Source: Clavibacter tessellarius
GTDB lineage: Bacteria > Actinomycetota > Actinomycetes > Actinomycetales > Microbacteriaceae
Length of the DNA: 64,000 nucleotides
Assembly: GCF_001618005.1 (NCBI RefSeq)
Contig: NZ_LQXA01000044.1
Span: forward strand, 1 to 64,000
Direction: 5' to 3'
Shown here: positions 52,782 to 61,813 of the stretch, one piece after another
Position numbering within the stretch: position 1 is the stretch's first letter
Layout of the letters: every line of letters starts with the position of its first letter
Made by a program: the position numbers and the translations under genes
The notes under the pieces: generated by a model
Seen by the model: the letters and a program-made list of their open reading frames with translations, nothing else
What the model was told of the DNA's origin: nothing
Database searches by the model: none

Positions 52782-54071
52782 CTAGGCCTTCTTGGCCGCG
52801 TCGCCGACGGTCTGGATGAGCTTCTCCGGGCTGCCGTCGCCGGCCATGAGGTCGACCACGCCGACGTTCATCGCGTTGCCGACGTTCAGGCCGTAGACCG
52901 TGTCGAGCCACTGGGACACGTAGGGCGCGTCGTTGTACGCCTTCAGGATCTCCTGCAGGTACGGCTCGGTGACGGCGGCCTGCGCCTTGGTGTTCACGGG
53001 CGGGGCGTTGAAGTTCTTGTAGTACTCCTCCTGCACCTCGGGGGTCGCGATGTAGTTGAGGAAGTCGACGCACTCCTTCGGCGCCTGCGCGGAGCAGGAG
53101 TAGCCGTCGATGCCGCCCATGATGGAGCCGGCCTCGCCCTTGCCGCCGGAGATCTCGGGGAAGGGGAACCAGGAGAGGTCCGCCAGCGGCTTCTGGTCGG
53201 GGGTCAGGCCCGCGATGACTCCCGGGTCCCAGGCGCCCATGAGCTCCATGCCGGCCTGGTGGTTGGCGATGAGGCCGGCCGAGCTGCCGGCGCCCTGCTG
53301 CGCCGCGGTGGTGAGGAAGCCCTCGTTGAAGGGGTCCGTTCCCGTGAGGTCCTTGAGGTCCTCGCCGGCCTTGACCCAGCAGTCGTCGCTGAAGTCCTTG
53401 TCCTTCGCGGCCTTCTCGAGCGTGTCGGAGCTGCACTCGCGGAGCGCGAAGTTGAAGTACCAGTGCGCGGCGGGCCAGGCGTCCTTGCCCCCGAGCGCGA
53501 TGGGCGCGACGCCCGAGGCCTTCAGCTTGTCGACGGCGGCGTCGAGCTCGTCCATCGTCTTCGGCGTCTCGGTGATGCCCGCGGCGGTGAAGAGGTCCTG
53601 GCTGTAGAAGATGCCGCTGGGGAGCACGGCGACGGGCATCGCGTAGGTCTTGCCGTCGAGCGTGTTCGCGTCGAAGGAGCCCTTCGAGATGTCGGCCTTC
53701 GCCTCGGAGGAGATGCCGCCCGTGATGTCCATGATCTGACCCGCGGCGACCATGGCGGCGAGCTTGCCGCCACCGCGCTGCAGGAAGATGTCGGGAGCGT
53801 CGCCCGAGTTGAGCGCCGTCTGGAGCTTGCCGTCGAGGTCCTCGTTCTGGATCGACGTGGACGTGACCGTGACGCCGGGGTGGGCGGCGTTGAAGTCGGC
53901 CGTGGTCTTCTCCCAGAACGCCTTGCCGGGTCCGGTGGTGGAGTTCTGCCAGAGCGTCATCTCGACGGGACCGCCGTCGTCGCCGCTGGAGCCGCTGCCG
54001 CTGCAGCCGGTGAGGGCGAGGGCCCCCACGAGCAGGGCCGCGGATCCCGTGAGGATCTTCCGTGCCTTCAT
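52782..54071 (-). CDS. Sugar ABC transporter substrate-binding lipoprotein
   Basis: A 429-residue extracellular binding protein of family 1; lipobox LALTGCSG places the lipid-bearing Cys at residue 23. Family landmarks are MTLWQNSTTGPGKAFWEKT near the N-terminus and GGIDGYSCSAQAPKECVDFLNYIATPEVQEEYYKN near the C-terminus. Two more cysteines (ECSSDTLEK, DDCWVKAG) could form a disulfide. First gene of the four-gene unit (binding protein, MalF, MalG, GH3), with a candidate operator about 180 bases upstream and a divergent LacI gene beyond. Confidence 0.92.
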   Translation of the reverse strand: MKARKILTGSAALLVGALALTGCSGSGSSGDDGGPVEMTLWQNSTTGPGKAFWEKTTADFNAAHPGVTVTSTSIQNEDLDGKLQTALNSGDAPDIFLQRGGGKLAAMVAAGQIMDITGGISSEAKADISKGSFDANTLDGKTYAMPVAVLPSGIFYSQDLFTAAGITETPKTMDELDAAVDKLKASGVAPIALGGKDAWPAAHWYFNFALRECSSDTLEKAAKDKDFSDDCWVKAGEDLKDLTGTDPFNEGFLTTAAQQGAGSSAGLIANHQAGMELMGAWDPGVIAGLTPDQKPLADLSWFPFPEISGGKGEAGSIMGGIDGYSCSAQAPKECVDFLNYIATPEVQEEYYKNFNAPPVNTKAQAAVTEPYLQEILKAYNDAPYVSQWLDTVYGLNVGNAMNVGVVDLMAGDGSPEKLIQTVGDAAKKA

Positions 54072-54252
54072 GTCGTTCTACCTGTCTCTTCATTGAGCGC
54101 ACCCTGGCGGGTGTCGGGGGTGACGTGCACGAGCCGCGCGCCTGGTGCTGTGGTGGTGCGGCTCTGCCGGGCCCGCTGTCGCGTCATCGCGTCGTCGCTC
54201 CGTCGTGACGGGGGCCGGTGCGGCAAGTCTCGGTCGTGCGCGGATGTCCGTC

Positions 54253-54266
54253 AAACGTTTTCGAAA
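54253..54266. promoter_or_regulatory. Candidate LacI-type operator of the GH3 locus
   Basis: AAACGTTTTCGAAA, two overlapping 8-base palindromes (AAACGTTT and TTTCGAAA), 28 bases before the divergent LacI start. It is strikingly AT-rich for this genome and is followed by TCCTTTTCGG. Either palindrome could be one half of a CelR-type site; exact limits are uncertain. Confidence 0.55.
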
Positions 54267-54294
54267 TCCTTTTCGGCGGGCGTAGTGTCCAGCC

Positions 54295-55305
54295 ATGACC
54301 CGCCGCGTCACCATCCACGACGTCGCCGCTGCTGCCGGCGTCTCGGTGTCCACCGTCTCCAAGGCCGTGAACGGGCGGTACGGCATCTCGGCCGAGACCT
54401 CCCGCCGCGTGATGGAGGTCGTCGAGCGCCTCGGCTACGAGTCGAGCCTCGTCGCGAGCAGCATGCGCTCCCACCGCACCGGCGTGATCGGCGTGCTCGT
54501 GGCCGGCTTCGAGCCGTTCAGCGCCGAGATCCTGAAGGGCGTCGGCGCGGCCCTCCGGGAGTCGCGCTACGACCTCCTCGCCTACAGCGGCTCCCGGCAG
54601 GTGGACAACACGGGCTGGGAGCGCCGGTCGCTGAGCCGGCTGAGCGGCACCCTCATCGACGGCGCGATCATGGTGACGCCCACGGTGGTGACGGCGTCGA
54701 CCGAGATCCCCGTCGTCTCCATCGACCCGCACACCGGGCCCGCCGACCTCCCGACCGTCGAGTCCGACAGCCTCGGCGGCGCGCTCCAGGCCACGCGGCA
54801 CCTGCTCGAGCTCGGGCACCGGCGGATCGGGTTCCTCGCGGGCCGCCCCGACCTCCGCTCGGCGAGCCTCCGCGAGGCCGGCTATCGGCGGGCGCTGCAG
54901 GACGCGGGCATCGCGTTCGACCCGGCGCTCGTGCGCGCGGGCCTCTTCCTCACGGCGGCCGCCCGCGAGCCGGCGCGCGCGCTGCTGTCGCTGCCCGACC
55001 GGCCCACCGCGATCTTCGCCGCCAACGACCTCTCCGGCATCGGGATCCTGCAGGTGGCGGCGGAGCTCGGGATCCGCGTGCCCGAGGACCTGTCCGTGAT
55101 CGGCTTCGACGACATCCCGGAGGCGTCCCAGATGACGCCGTCGCTCACCACGATCCGCCAGCCGATGCAGCGCCTCGGCACCACCGCGGTGGACCTGCTC
55201 ATGTCGCTCATGGCCGGGCAGGAGCCGGACGCCATGCGGATCCAGCTGCCCACCCGCCTCGTGCGCCGCGCCACCACGGCGCCCCCGCCGCCGCGGCGCA
55301 GGTGA
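54295..55305 (+). CDS. LacI-family transcriptional regulator
   Basis: A 336-residue LacI-type repressor: helix-turn-helix VTIHDVAAAAGVSVSTVSKAVNGRYGI, hinge SSLVASSMRSHRTG, then the effector domain ending LSVIGFDDIPEA and MTPSLTTIRQPMQ. It is divergent from the GH3/importer operon and probably represses it until the imported sugar binds. No clear ribosome site precedes ATG 54295. Confidence 0.93.
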   Translation: MTRRVTIHDVAAAAGVSVSTVSKAVNGRYGISAETSRRVMEVVERLGYESSLVASSMRSHRTGVIGVLVAGFEPFSAEILKGVGAALRESRYDLLAYSGSRQVDNTGWERRSLSRLSGTLIDGAIMVTPTVVTASTEIPVVSIDPHTGPADLPTVESDSLGGALQATRHLLELGHRRIGFLAGRPDLRSASLREAGYRRALQDAGIAFDPALVRAGLFLTAAAREPARALLSLPDRPTAIFAANDLSGIGILQVAAELGIRVPEDLSVIGFDDIPEASQMTPSLTTIRQPMQRLGTTAVDLLMSLMAGQEPDAMRIQLPTRLVRRATTAPPPPRRR

Positions 55306-55333
55306 CCGGCGGTCGCCCTGCCAGGCTGGGCGC

Positions 55334-55834
55334 ATGGACCACGACGACTGGGACGCCCAGGTCGCCGCCTTCTGGGCGACGGCCGACGACGAGCGCGCGG
55401 ACGAGACCGTCGCCGGGATGCGGGCCCTGGTCGCGGAGCGGCCGGCCGACGATCCGCGCGCGCTCTACGAGCTGGCCAGCGCACACGACCTCGTGGGCCG
55501 CGAGGCGGAGGCCGTGCCGCTGTACCGTGCGGCGATCGCCGGCGGGCTGGATGCGGCGCACCTGCCGTTCGCCGTGATCCAGCTGGCGAGCTCCCTGCGC
55601 AACGTGGGCGAGCCCGCCCAGGCGATCGCGCTGCTCGAGGCCCTGCCCGACGACGACCACGCGCCGGGCCGCGACGCGTTCCTCGCGCTCGCGCTGCACG
55701 ACGCGGGCCGTCCGACGGAGGCGCTGGCCGTGGCACTGCGGCGGCTCGCGCCGACGCTGCCCGAGTACGGGCGCGCGGTGGCGGCGTACGCGGACGAGCT
55801 CGGGGAGCGGTCGACGGGCGCCGGGGAACGCTAG
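55334..55834 (+). CDS. Tetratricopeptide-repeat protein
   Basis: A 166-residue all-helical protein with three to four TPR-like repeats: ARALYELASAHDLVGREAEAVPLYRAAIAGG, VIQLASSLRNVGEPAQAIALLEALP and AFLALALHDAGRPTEALAVALRRLA. TPR proteins bind partner proteins; no partner is evident. The same arrangement (Asp/Trp-rich start MDHDDWDAQV then TPRs) is seen in many actinobacteria. It starts 28 bases after the LacI gene. Confidence 0.85.
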   Translation: MDHDDWDAQVAAFWATADDERADETVAGMRALVAERPADDPRALYELASAHDLVGREAEAVPLYRAAIAGGLDAAHLPFAVIQLASSLRNVGEPAQAIALLEALPDDDHAPGRDAFLALALHDAGRPTEALAVALRRLAPTLPEYGRAVAAYADELGERSTGAGER

Positions 55835-55933
55835 GCGTCGGGATCGGCGGATCCGCGCCCGTCGCGGAGCCCGAACGCCGCCATCGCCTCGGCATGGCTT
55901 GAGGCGGATCGCGGCTTCATCGCTGGAGACCGC

Positions 55934-56122
55934 TCACGGTCGTCTCTGCCACCAGCGCCTTCTACCAGCAGCCTTCTCATACGGCGGCAGCGGGGTCGCG
56001 TGCCCATCGAAGGCATCCGGTCGATCACCCCTGCTGTCATCGGAAGCCCGGCCACTCTCGGCTCGCTGACGCCGCGCCTGCGCTTCCGCTAGGGCGGCCG
56101 AGAGCCGTCCATTGAATCCCAT
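55934..56122 (-). CDS. Small basic hypothetical protein, 62 residues
   Basis: A 62-residue frame starting at ATG 56122 with AGGAG about nine bases upstream. It is polar and ends strongly basic (KAAGRRRWWQRRP), with an Ala/Gln/Arg helix at the N-terminus (GRLSAALAEAQARRQRAE). No family recognised. It lies at the left edge of a lower-GC stretch. Confidence 0.42.
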   Translation of the reverse strand: MGFNGRLSAALAEAQARRQRAESGRASDDSRGDRPDAFDGHATPLPPYEKAAGRRRWWQRRP

Positions 56123-56378
56123 CAACTCATCGCTCCTGACTCCTCTGCCTAATTCCGCACGTGTAGATACAACGCACGCGACACCCCGTCATTTCCTACC
56201 ACGAGGATATTGTCTGCACATCGCGGGCCTCCATCTTGCCCCTGAGTCGCAGCGGAGATGTGGTCACGGCGACGTGTTTCGATTTGTTACTGGGACACTC
56301 TTCGGATATGTGATGGTTTCGGCGAGTTGGACCTCGAAGCTCACAGCCAGAAGAGCCACCGACGAAAGGGACCATCTG

Positions 56379-57269
56379 ATGAACAGAAATCGAATCGCGA
56401 TAGCATCATTTATATCTGCTGCCGCATTGGCGATGACCGTCGCGACGCCAGCGCAAGCAGCGACCGCAACTTTCTTCGACGGAAGCGCGGCTCCTGACAC
56501 AACATACACAGAAGGGACGGTTTATCAGAGCCGCACCGGGATCACGGCCGGATTCACCGAGCAGACGATAACCGGGTTGGCCAACATACAGGTCTGGCTC
56601 GGTACAGCCACTACGAACGCTTGGAGCTATGAGGCCACGATCTACGACACCCGGAACTACCGAAAGGGTGCTTTCAGGTGGAAGTCGCCAGGCGAAACTG
56701 CCAGCCTCAACGCAAGGGCCACGGCCTTGGATGTCGGTCGGATCCGCAGTGATGCGGATACCGATTCCACAGCCATCGAGGACCATGTAGAAGGCCCTGC
56801 CGTCCCGACTTCTGCCTTAGCCCATGTTGCCTCCACGTACGGATTCTCGAAGGATGACCTGGTCCCCATCGGTCAGCATGAGGGTGTGCAGCTCTGGAAG
56901 GCGTCGAACGCGACCGACACCTTCCTGTTCACCTCCGGCCAATCCGAGGACGACTACGTCACATCCGCCCGGGCGTCGAACAGCAGCTTCTCTCAGCGCG
57001 CGATCTCCGTCCGAAACAGCATCCCGAAAGCAGATGGCGCCGTTGAGACTCATCAATTCGTTCTCACGGATGACGCCCACGAGGCAGAAGTCGCGTCCGT
57101 CGATGGCCTGCGCAACGTAGGCCACGACCTGTTCGTAGACACCAGAGCCGACGACCGCGGAGAAGATCAAATCACCACCTTCGGCGCAGAAGGCACCGTT
57201 CTGACGAGCGACGCCGGTGACGCACGTGAGCCCGTCAGCTATGCGCTTGCGCTCTCCGGTACGCAGTGA
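56379..57269 (+). CDS. Secreted orphan protein, 296 residues
   Basis: I do not recognise this protein. GAAAGGG precedes ATG 56379, and the product has a clear signal peptide (MNRNRIAIASFISAAALAMTVATPAQA). The mature first third looks beta-rich (ATFFDGSAAPDTTYTEGTVYQSRTGITAGF; WSYEATIYDTRNYRKGAFRWKS); the rest is polar and acidic, with no cysteine. Codon use is clearly less GC-rich than in neighbours, with codons such as ATA, AGA and TTA that are rare elsewhere in this window. The surroundings (about 55.9-57.4 kb) are also AT-richer, so it was probably acquired. It stands alone, convergent with the MFS gene. Confidence 0.72.
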   Translation: MNRNRIAIASFISAAALAMTVATPAQAATATFFDGSAAPDTTYTEGTVYQSRTGITAGFTEQTITGLANIQVWLGTATTNAWSYEATIYDTRNYRKGAFRWKSPGETASLNARATALDVGRIRSDADTDSTAIEDHVEGPAVPTSALAHVASTYGFSKDDLVPIGQHEGVQLWKASNATDTFLFTSGQSEDDYVTSARASNSSFSQRAISVRNSIPKADGAVETHQFVLTDDAHEAEVASVDGLRNVGHDLFVDTRADDRGEDQITTFGAEGTVLTSDAGDAREPVSYALALSGTQ

Positions 57270-57482
57270 TCGCATACGGGCGGATGCCTGACTGACCTCG
57301 ACACGATCTGGGGGTGGTCTCGACTCTCCCCACTCGATGGCCAGGGGGCGCAGCTATTGTCGCGATGGCTGCGCCCCTCATCGGCCTCGGCCCGTGGATG
57401 CGGCTCGCCTCTCGCAGAACGACATCCATGGCGCGACGCGGCACCGCGGCCCGCCTAGCTGCGAGTCAACGCTGGGGAATTG

Positions 57483-58850
57483 CTAGGCAGCCGGGGTCGT
57501 ACGGGGAGGCTCCACCGTAGTGGTCGAGGCTTCGTGAGCCGAGGCGTCCCCCGCGTCCGCCTCCGCCTTCTTCGCGCGGGCCAGGCGGATCGCCGCGCGG
57601 CCCGACGGCAGGGAGATGGCCACCGAGATCACCACGACCGTGATGATCCCCGCGGCGACGAGGAGCTCCTGCACGCTGAAGACGTCGGCGAGCGGGCCGA
57701 ACGCGACCGCGCCGATCGGGGTCGCGAGCGCCATGACGATGCCGACGTAGCTGAAGACGCGGCCGTGCATCTCGGGCGCCACGGTCTCCTGCACGAGCGT
57801 CATGAACGGCGCCGAGAACAGCGGCACGAAGAGGCCGATCGCGAACATGAAGCCGTAGAACACCCAGAGGTTCGGGCTGAGGCCGAGGCCCGCGGTGAAG
57901 ATCGCGAAGCCGAAGCAGCTCACCAGGATCAGGGTCATGCGGTCGGACTTCGCGAACACCGTCGACACGAGCGCGCCGCCGCCGAGCATGCCGACGCTGA
58001 ACGCGACCTCGAGCACGGTCACCATCCACACCTCGGTGCCGTAGGTGCGGGCCACGAGCAGCGGCGTGATGAACGACGGCGCCACGGTGAGCAGGAAGAT
58101 GATCGCGAAGACCACGAGCAGCCAGCGGACGACCGGGTTGCCGCCGATGTAGCGGATCCCCTCGACGAGGTCCTCGCGGTAGCTCGACGTCTTGTCGGCG
58201 ATGGAGGCGAGCGTCGGCACGGCCACGGACAGCAGGAAGGCGATGCCGATGGCGGCCGTGATCGCGTCGACGAAGAAGAGCGGCACGAGCCCGTAGGCGG
58301 CGAAGATCGCGCCCGCGGCGGCCGGTGCCAGCAGCGCCATGGCCGACTGGATGGTGCCGAAGATGCCGTTGACCCGCAGGAGCTGCTCGGGCGGCACGAT
58401 CTGCGGGATCATCGCCTGCACCGCGGGCGTCTGGAACCCGGCGCCGACGGAGCGCACGGCCACCGCGAGCAGGATGATCCAGAGGTCGGTGACGCCGTTC
58501 ATCATCAGCAGCGCGAGCGCGAGCGTGACCACGGCGATGCTGCTGTCGGAGACGATCACGAGCACGCGCCGGTTCATCCGGTCGGCGAGCGTGCCGCCGA
58601 AGATCGAGACGATGCCCTGCGGCAGGAACGCGCAGACCGCGTAGAGCGCGACCGCGAGGCCCGAGCGGGTCTCGAAGGTGACGTACCACATGACCGCGTA
58701 TTGGACGAGCATCGAGCCGAACAGCGAGACGGTCTGGCCGCTGAGGAAGAGGGTCGCGTTGCGCCGCCAGCGCGCGGCGACGACGGCCTGGTCGGCCGCG
58801 CTCAGGGCGGGCGCGTCGGGCAGGTCGGCGTGCGGTGCCGGGTCGCTCAT
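57483..58850 (-). CDS. MFS transporter, drug/siderophore exporter type
   Basis: A 455-residue major facilitator of the MFS_3 (EntS/TetA-like) group with about twelve spans. The N-terminal helix starts RRNATLFLSGQTVSLFGSMLVQYAVMWYV, the A-loop reads GGTLADRMNRR, and a large middle loop (SIADKTSSYREDLVEGIRYI) separates the two halves. Members pump hydrophobic drugs or siderophores out in exchange for protons. The polar C-terminus is about 45 residues. No regulator is adjacent, so the substrate is not indicated. Confidence 0.9.
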   Translation of the reverse strand: MSDPAPHADLPDAPALSAADQAVVAARWRRNATLFLSGQTVSLFGSMLVQYAVMWYVTFETRSGLAVALYAVCAFLPQGIVSIFGGTLADRMNRRVLVIVSDSSIAVVTLALALLMMNGVTDLWIILLAVAVRSVGAGFQTPAVQAMIPQIVPPEQLLRVNGIFGTIQSAMALLAPAAAGAIFAAYGLVPLFFVDAITAAIGIAFLLSVAVPTLASIADKTSSYREDLVEGIRYIGGNPVVRWLLVVFAIIFLLTVAPSFITPLLVARTYGTEVWMVTVLEVAFSVGMLGGGALVSTVFAKSDRMTLILVSCFGFAIFTAGLGLSPNLWVFYGFMFAIGLFVPLFSAPFMTLVQETVAPEMHGRVFSYVGIVMALATPIGAVAFGPLADVFSVQELLVAAGIITVVVISVAISLPSGRAAIRLARAKKAEADAGDASAHEASTTTVEPPRTTPAA

Positions 58851-58938
58851 CGGGTCCTCGTGCGCTCGATTTTCCTCGGGTGTGGGACGCCAGGGTACGG
58901 CCCCGCGACGGCGGCGCGCCAGGGGTGGGCGCCGTGGA

Positions 58939-59808
58939 TCAGAGGTCGCGGCTCGCCAGCACCACGTCGGAGTCGGAGGGCGTGATCTGCACGGAGCGGA
59001 TCCGGTCCATCGGGAGGCTGGAGGTGGCCGCGAGCAGCCGCGACTCCGTCTGGCCCGCGCCCCAGGTGGCGACGACCGTGCGGGAGCCGGCGTCGTCGAT
59101 GGCGACGAGGTCGTAGGAGCCCTGACCGACGCCGCCGCCCGCGTAGGCGCAGCTCCAGTCGAAGCGCGTGCCGTAGGGCTTGGCGGTGACGGCGAGCTGC
59201 GCGGTGACCCCGACGTCGAGGTCGGAGCGCATGCTCACGGCGTCTTGGGGCAGGCCCGCGGAGAGGTCGCCGGAGGGCGAGGAGGCGACCGGGGTCGGAT
59301 CCGCGAGGGGCGCGCTCACGCCGGCACGGAGCGCGGAGCCGAGGCCCGCACCGCCCACGAGGAGCACGACGGCGGCCGCGGCGAGAAGCCAGCCTCCCGT
59401 GCGGCGGGTGAGCCGGGCGGGGCGGGACAGGGATCCGGGGAGCCGCCGTCCACTGCTCGGGCGCCGACCGCGGGGCACGTGGTGCGACGCGGACGCCGCG
59501 GTGGACGGCAGGGGCACCACGGGCGCGGGGCCCGCCGCCGTGGAGCCGGCGGCAGCGGCGGACGGCGCGGCGTCACGGGCGGCGTCGGCGGCGTCGGCCA
59601 CCGGATCCGGCTCGTCGAGCAGCGCGAGCGCGTCCTCGACGGGCAGCATGCGCAGCACGCCGGGCAGCCCGGCCAGGTCGGCGAGGGAGCGGGTGCACGC
59701 GTCGCAGCGCGTGAGGTGGGCCTCGAACTGCGCGCGGTCGGTGGCGCTGAGGCTGCCGAGCACGTACGCGGCATCCCACTCGTGGATGTCGTCGGCGCGG
59801 TCGTTCAT
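58939..59808 (-). CDS. Anti-sigma factor with zinc-finger domain
   Basis: A 289-residue single-pass membrane protein. The N-terminal anti-sigma domain has the zinc-binding pattern HLTRCDACTR (His-x3-Cys-x2-Cys), followed by a Pro/Ala-rich linker, one span (GWLLAAAAVVLLVGGAGLG) and an extracytoplasmic domain of about 120 residues with two regions of beta-structure. It would hold the ECF sigma factor until an envelope signal is sensed. ATG 59808 overlaps the sigma stop (ATGA). The outer domain is not the standard RskA type that I would recognise. Confidence 0.88.
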   Translation of the reverse strand: MNDRADDIHEWDAAYVLGSLSATDRAQFEAHLTRCDACTRSLADLAGLPGVLRMLPVEDALALLDEPDPVADAADAARDAAPSAAAAGSTAAGPAPVVPLPSTAASASHHVPRGRRPSSGRRLPGSLSRPARLTRRTGGWLLAAAAVVLLVGGAGLGSALRAGVSAPLADPTPVASSPSGDLSAGLPQDAVSMRSDLDVGVTAQLAVTAKPYGTRFDWSCAYAGGGVGQGSYDLVAIDDAGSRTVVATWGAGQTESRLLAATSSLPMDRIRSVQITPSDSDVVLASRDL

Positions 59809-60311
59809 CGGGTGACTCCTCGTTCTTGCAGGGCGAGACGGAGCGCCTTGAGCGCGTAGTGGAGGCGGGACTTGATCGTGCCGGGCGGCACGCCCTCGCG
59901 TTCCGCCGTCTCCGCCACCGTCCGTCCGAGGTGGTAGCAGCTGACGACCGCACGGCGGTGCTCCGCGGAGAGCGACGCGAGCGCCTCGGCGACGAGCAGG
60001 CGGTCGATGATGGCGTCCGAGGCGTCCGCGACGGGATCCTCCGGCAGCACGTCGGTCGGCGTCTCGCGTCCGCGCCAGGCGCTGCGGCGGTCGTCGATCA
60101 CGAGGTTCCGCACGACGGTGAAGAGCCAGCGGCGGGCCGACTCGTCCTCCTCGGCGAGGATCGCGGGCGAGCGCCAGGCGCGCAGCAGGGCCTCCTGCAC
60201 CACGTCCTCGGCGAGCGCCGCGTCCCCCGTGAGCCGCAGCGCGTAGCGCTGGAGCGCGGGGGCGTGCGCGTCGTGCAGCGCCCTCATGCGTGCCGTGCTC
60301 TCCGTGGTCAT
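59805..60311 (-). CDS. ECF RNA polymerase sigma factor
   Basis: A 168-residue group 4 sigma factor. Region 2 is seen in RYALRLTGDAALAEDVVQEALLRAWR and RRWLFTVVRNLVIDDRRSAWRGRE; region 4 in SLSAEHRRAVVSCYHLGRTVAETAEREGVPPGTIKSRLHYALKALR. It directs polymerase to its own stress regulon, probably including this operon. Coupled to its anti-sigma gene by ATGA. ATG 60311 gives the usual short start. Confidence 0.93.
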   Translation of the reverse strand: MTTESTARMRALHDAHAPALQRYALRLTGDAALAEDVVQEALLRAWRSPAILAEEDESARRWLFTVVRNLVIDDRRSAWRGRETPTDVLPEDPVADASDAIIDRLLVAEALASLSAEHRRAVVSCYHLGRTVAETAEREGVPPGTIKSRLHYALKALRLALQERGVTR

Positions 60312-60431
60312 CCGTACCTCCTCCTCCCACGACGAGACGGACGGCCGGAAGGTTCACCGCGGTGCGGGAATCATCTCAGGCGGATCGTGGATCGACCCGC
60401 GCGTGCCCCCGTCGACCCCTGGCGGGCCGCG

Positions 60432-60915
60432 TCACATCCGCACGATCACGTTCCCGCGGGAGTCCCCGCGGAGGAGGTCGTCGAACGCCGCGGGTGCCGC
60501 CGCCAGCCCGCCCTCGACGATCGTGTGCGGGAACACGATCCGCCCCTCCCACAGCCAGCGCGCGTAGCTCTCGTCCCACGCCCGGATCTGCTCGGCGGTG
60601 TGGTGCGTCGAGAACGGGCGGATCCAGCTGCTTCACGAAGGCCGTCATCACGGCGAGCCGCGGCGTGCCGCCCTGACCGCCTCCGACCTGTCCGGCCAGC
60701 GCGCCGCACAGCACGAGCCGCGCGCCCGGGGCGGCAGCCTGCACGGCCGCCTCGAAGCCGAGCTCGTCGACGAGCCGGGCGGCCTTGGCGGCCGAGCCCG
60801 CGGATCCGATCACCGTGCTCGCCCCGCGGGCTCGCGCGATCTGCCCGGCGAGGGAGCCGACCCCGCCCGCGGCGCCGGTCACGAACACGACGCCGCCCTC
60901 CCCGACGCGGGATTC
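60432..60915 (-). pseudogene. Decayed MDR-type NADP oxidoreductase (quinone reductase-like)
   Basis: Three damaged pieces of one medium-chain dehydrogenase/reductase gene. The cofactor motif GGVVFVTGAAGGVGSLAGQIAR is intact (about 60840-60905), but no N-terminal half precedes it. In the next stretch, ELGFEAAVQAAAPGARLVLCG joins two parts that are normally some 35 residues apart, so an in-frame deletion removed the middle. After MTAFVKQLD the frame is lost near 60625-60640 and the conserved ending (IRPFSTHHTAEQIRAWDES...GNVIVRM, stop 60432-60434) continues in another frame. Intact relatives are about 340 residues. Confidence 0.83.
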
Positions 60916-61047
60916 CCCGCATCCGCAGCCGCGAACCTGGCAGACCCCTGAGCGCGTGAACGTTATCCGGAGCTGGCCCGTCGTCCTCCATGTCGGCGCA
61001 ACATCCCGCGGCGGACGAAGACGCACCACCCGGATCAGGAGAACCCC

Positions 61048-61740
61048 ATGCAGAAGAAGACCAAGATCATCCTCGGCACGAGCGCAGCCGTCGTCGTCGT
61101 GCTCGGTGTCAGCGCCGCCGCGTTCGGCCCGGCGTTCTACCGCGACGTGATCGTCGGCGCACCCGCCGCCGCCCCGTCCGTCTCGGCCGCCCCGGCCGAC
61201 TCGTCGCTCGACACGAGCAACCTGTCGGGCGACTGGAAGATCGGCGCCGGCAGCACCGCCGGCTACCGCGTCGCCGAGGTGCTGAACGGCACCGACGTCA
61301 CCGTCGTCGGCAAGACCGAGAAGGTGTCCGGCACCATCACGGTGGACGGCTCCACCCTCAAGTCCGCGACGGTCACGGTCGACGTCGGCTCCGTCGCCAC
61401 CGACCAGGCCGCCCGCGACGACTACTTCCACAGCACCGCCATGGAGGTCTCGAAGTACCCCGACGCGACCTTCACGCTCACGCAGCCGGTCGATGCGGCC
61501 GTGCCCGCGAGCGGCAAGGTCGCGACCGTCGAGGCGACCGGCGAGCTCACCATGCACGGCGTGAAGCAGACCGTCACCGTGCCGCTGCAGGCCGCGCTCA
61601 CCGCCGACGGCGTGCAGGTCAGCGGATCCATCCCCGTCACCTTCGCCGACTACGGCGTCGAGGCCCCCAGCCTCGGCTTCGTGAGCGTCCAGGACAAGGG
61701 CACCGTGGAGTTCCTGGTGAAGGCCACGCCCGCGAAGTAG
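61048..61740 (+). CDS. YceI family protein with N-terminal membrane anchor
   Basis: A 230-residue protein: a basic start, one hydrophobic span (IILGTSAAVVVVLGVSAAAF) acting as anchor, an Ala/Pro/Ser linker, then the YceI lipocalin-like barrel (GDWKIGAGSTAGYRVAEVLNG; ATFTLTQPV; GELTMHGVKQTVTVPL). YceI barrels bind polyisoprenoid lipids such as quinones in the cell envelope. AGGAG precedes the ATG. It ends at a strong terminator, so it is a single-gene unit. Confidence 0.92.
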   Translation: MQKKTKIILGTSAAVVVVLGVSAAAFGPAFYRDVIVGAPAAAPSVSAAPADSSLDTSNLSGDWKIGAGSTAGYRVAEVLNGTDVTVVGKTEKVSGTITVDGSTLKSATVTVDVGSVATDQAARDDYFHSTAMEVSKYPDATFTLTQPVDAAVPASGKVATVEATGELTMHGVKQTVTVPLQAALTADGVQVSGSIPVTFADYGVEAPSLGFVSVQDKGTVEFLVKATPAK

Positions 61741-61774
61741 TCGCGGACCGGCCCACGGGGCCGCCCCAGACGAG

Positions 61775-61813
61775 GGGAGGAGGAGCGCGTTCGGGGCGCT
61801 CCTCCTCCCTTTT
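61775..61813 (+). terminator. Intrinsic terminator after the YceI gene
   Basis: A perfect 14-base stem (GGGAGGAGGAGCGC / GCGCTCCTCCTCCC) with a short GTTCGGG loop, followed by TTTT. The best example of a classical Rho-independent terminator in the window. Confidence 0.9.

Noticed and set aside
57235-57520. Short frames on both strands between the orphan secreted gene and the MFS gene
   Set aside because: No ribosome sites, no domain and mutually antisense; the 213-base gap is treated as non-coding.
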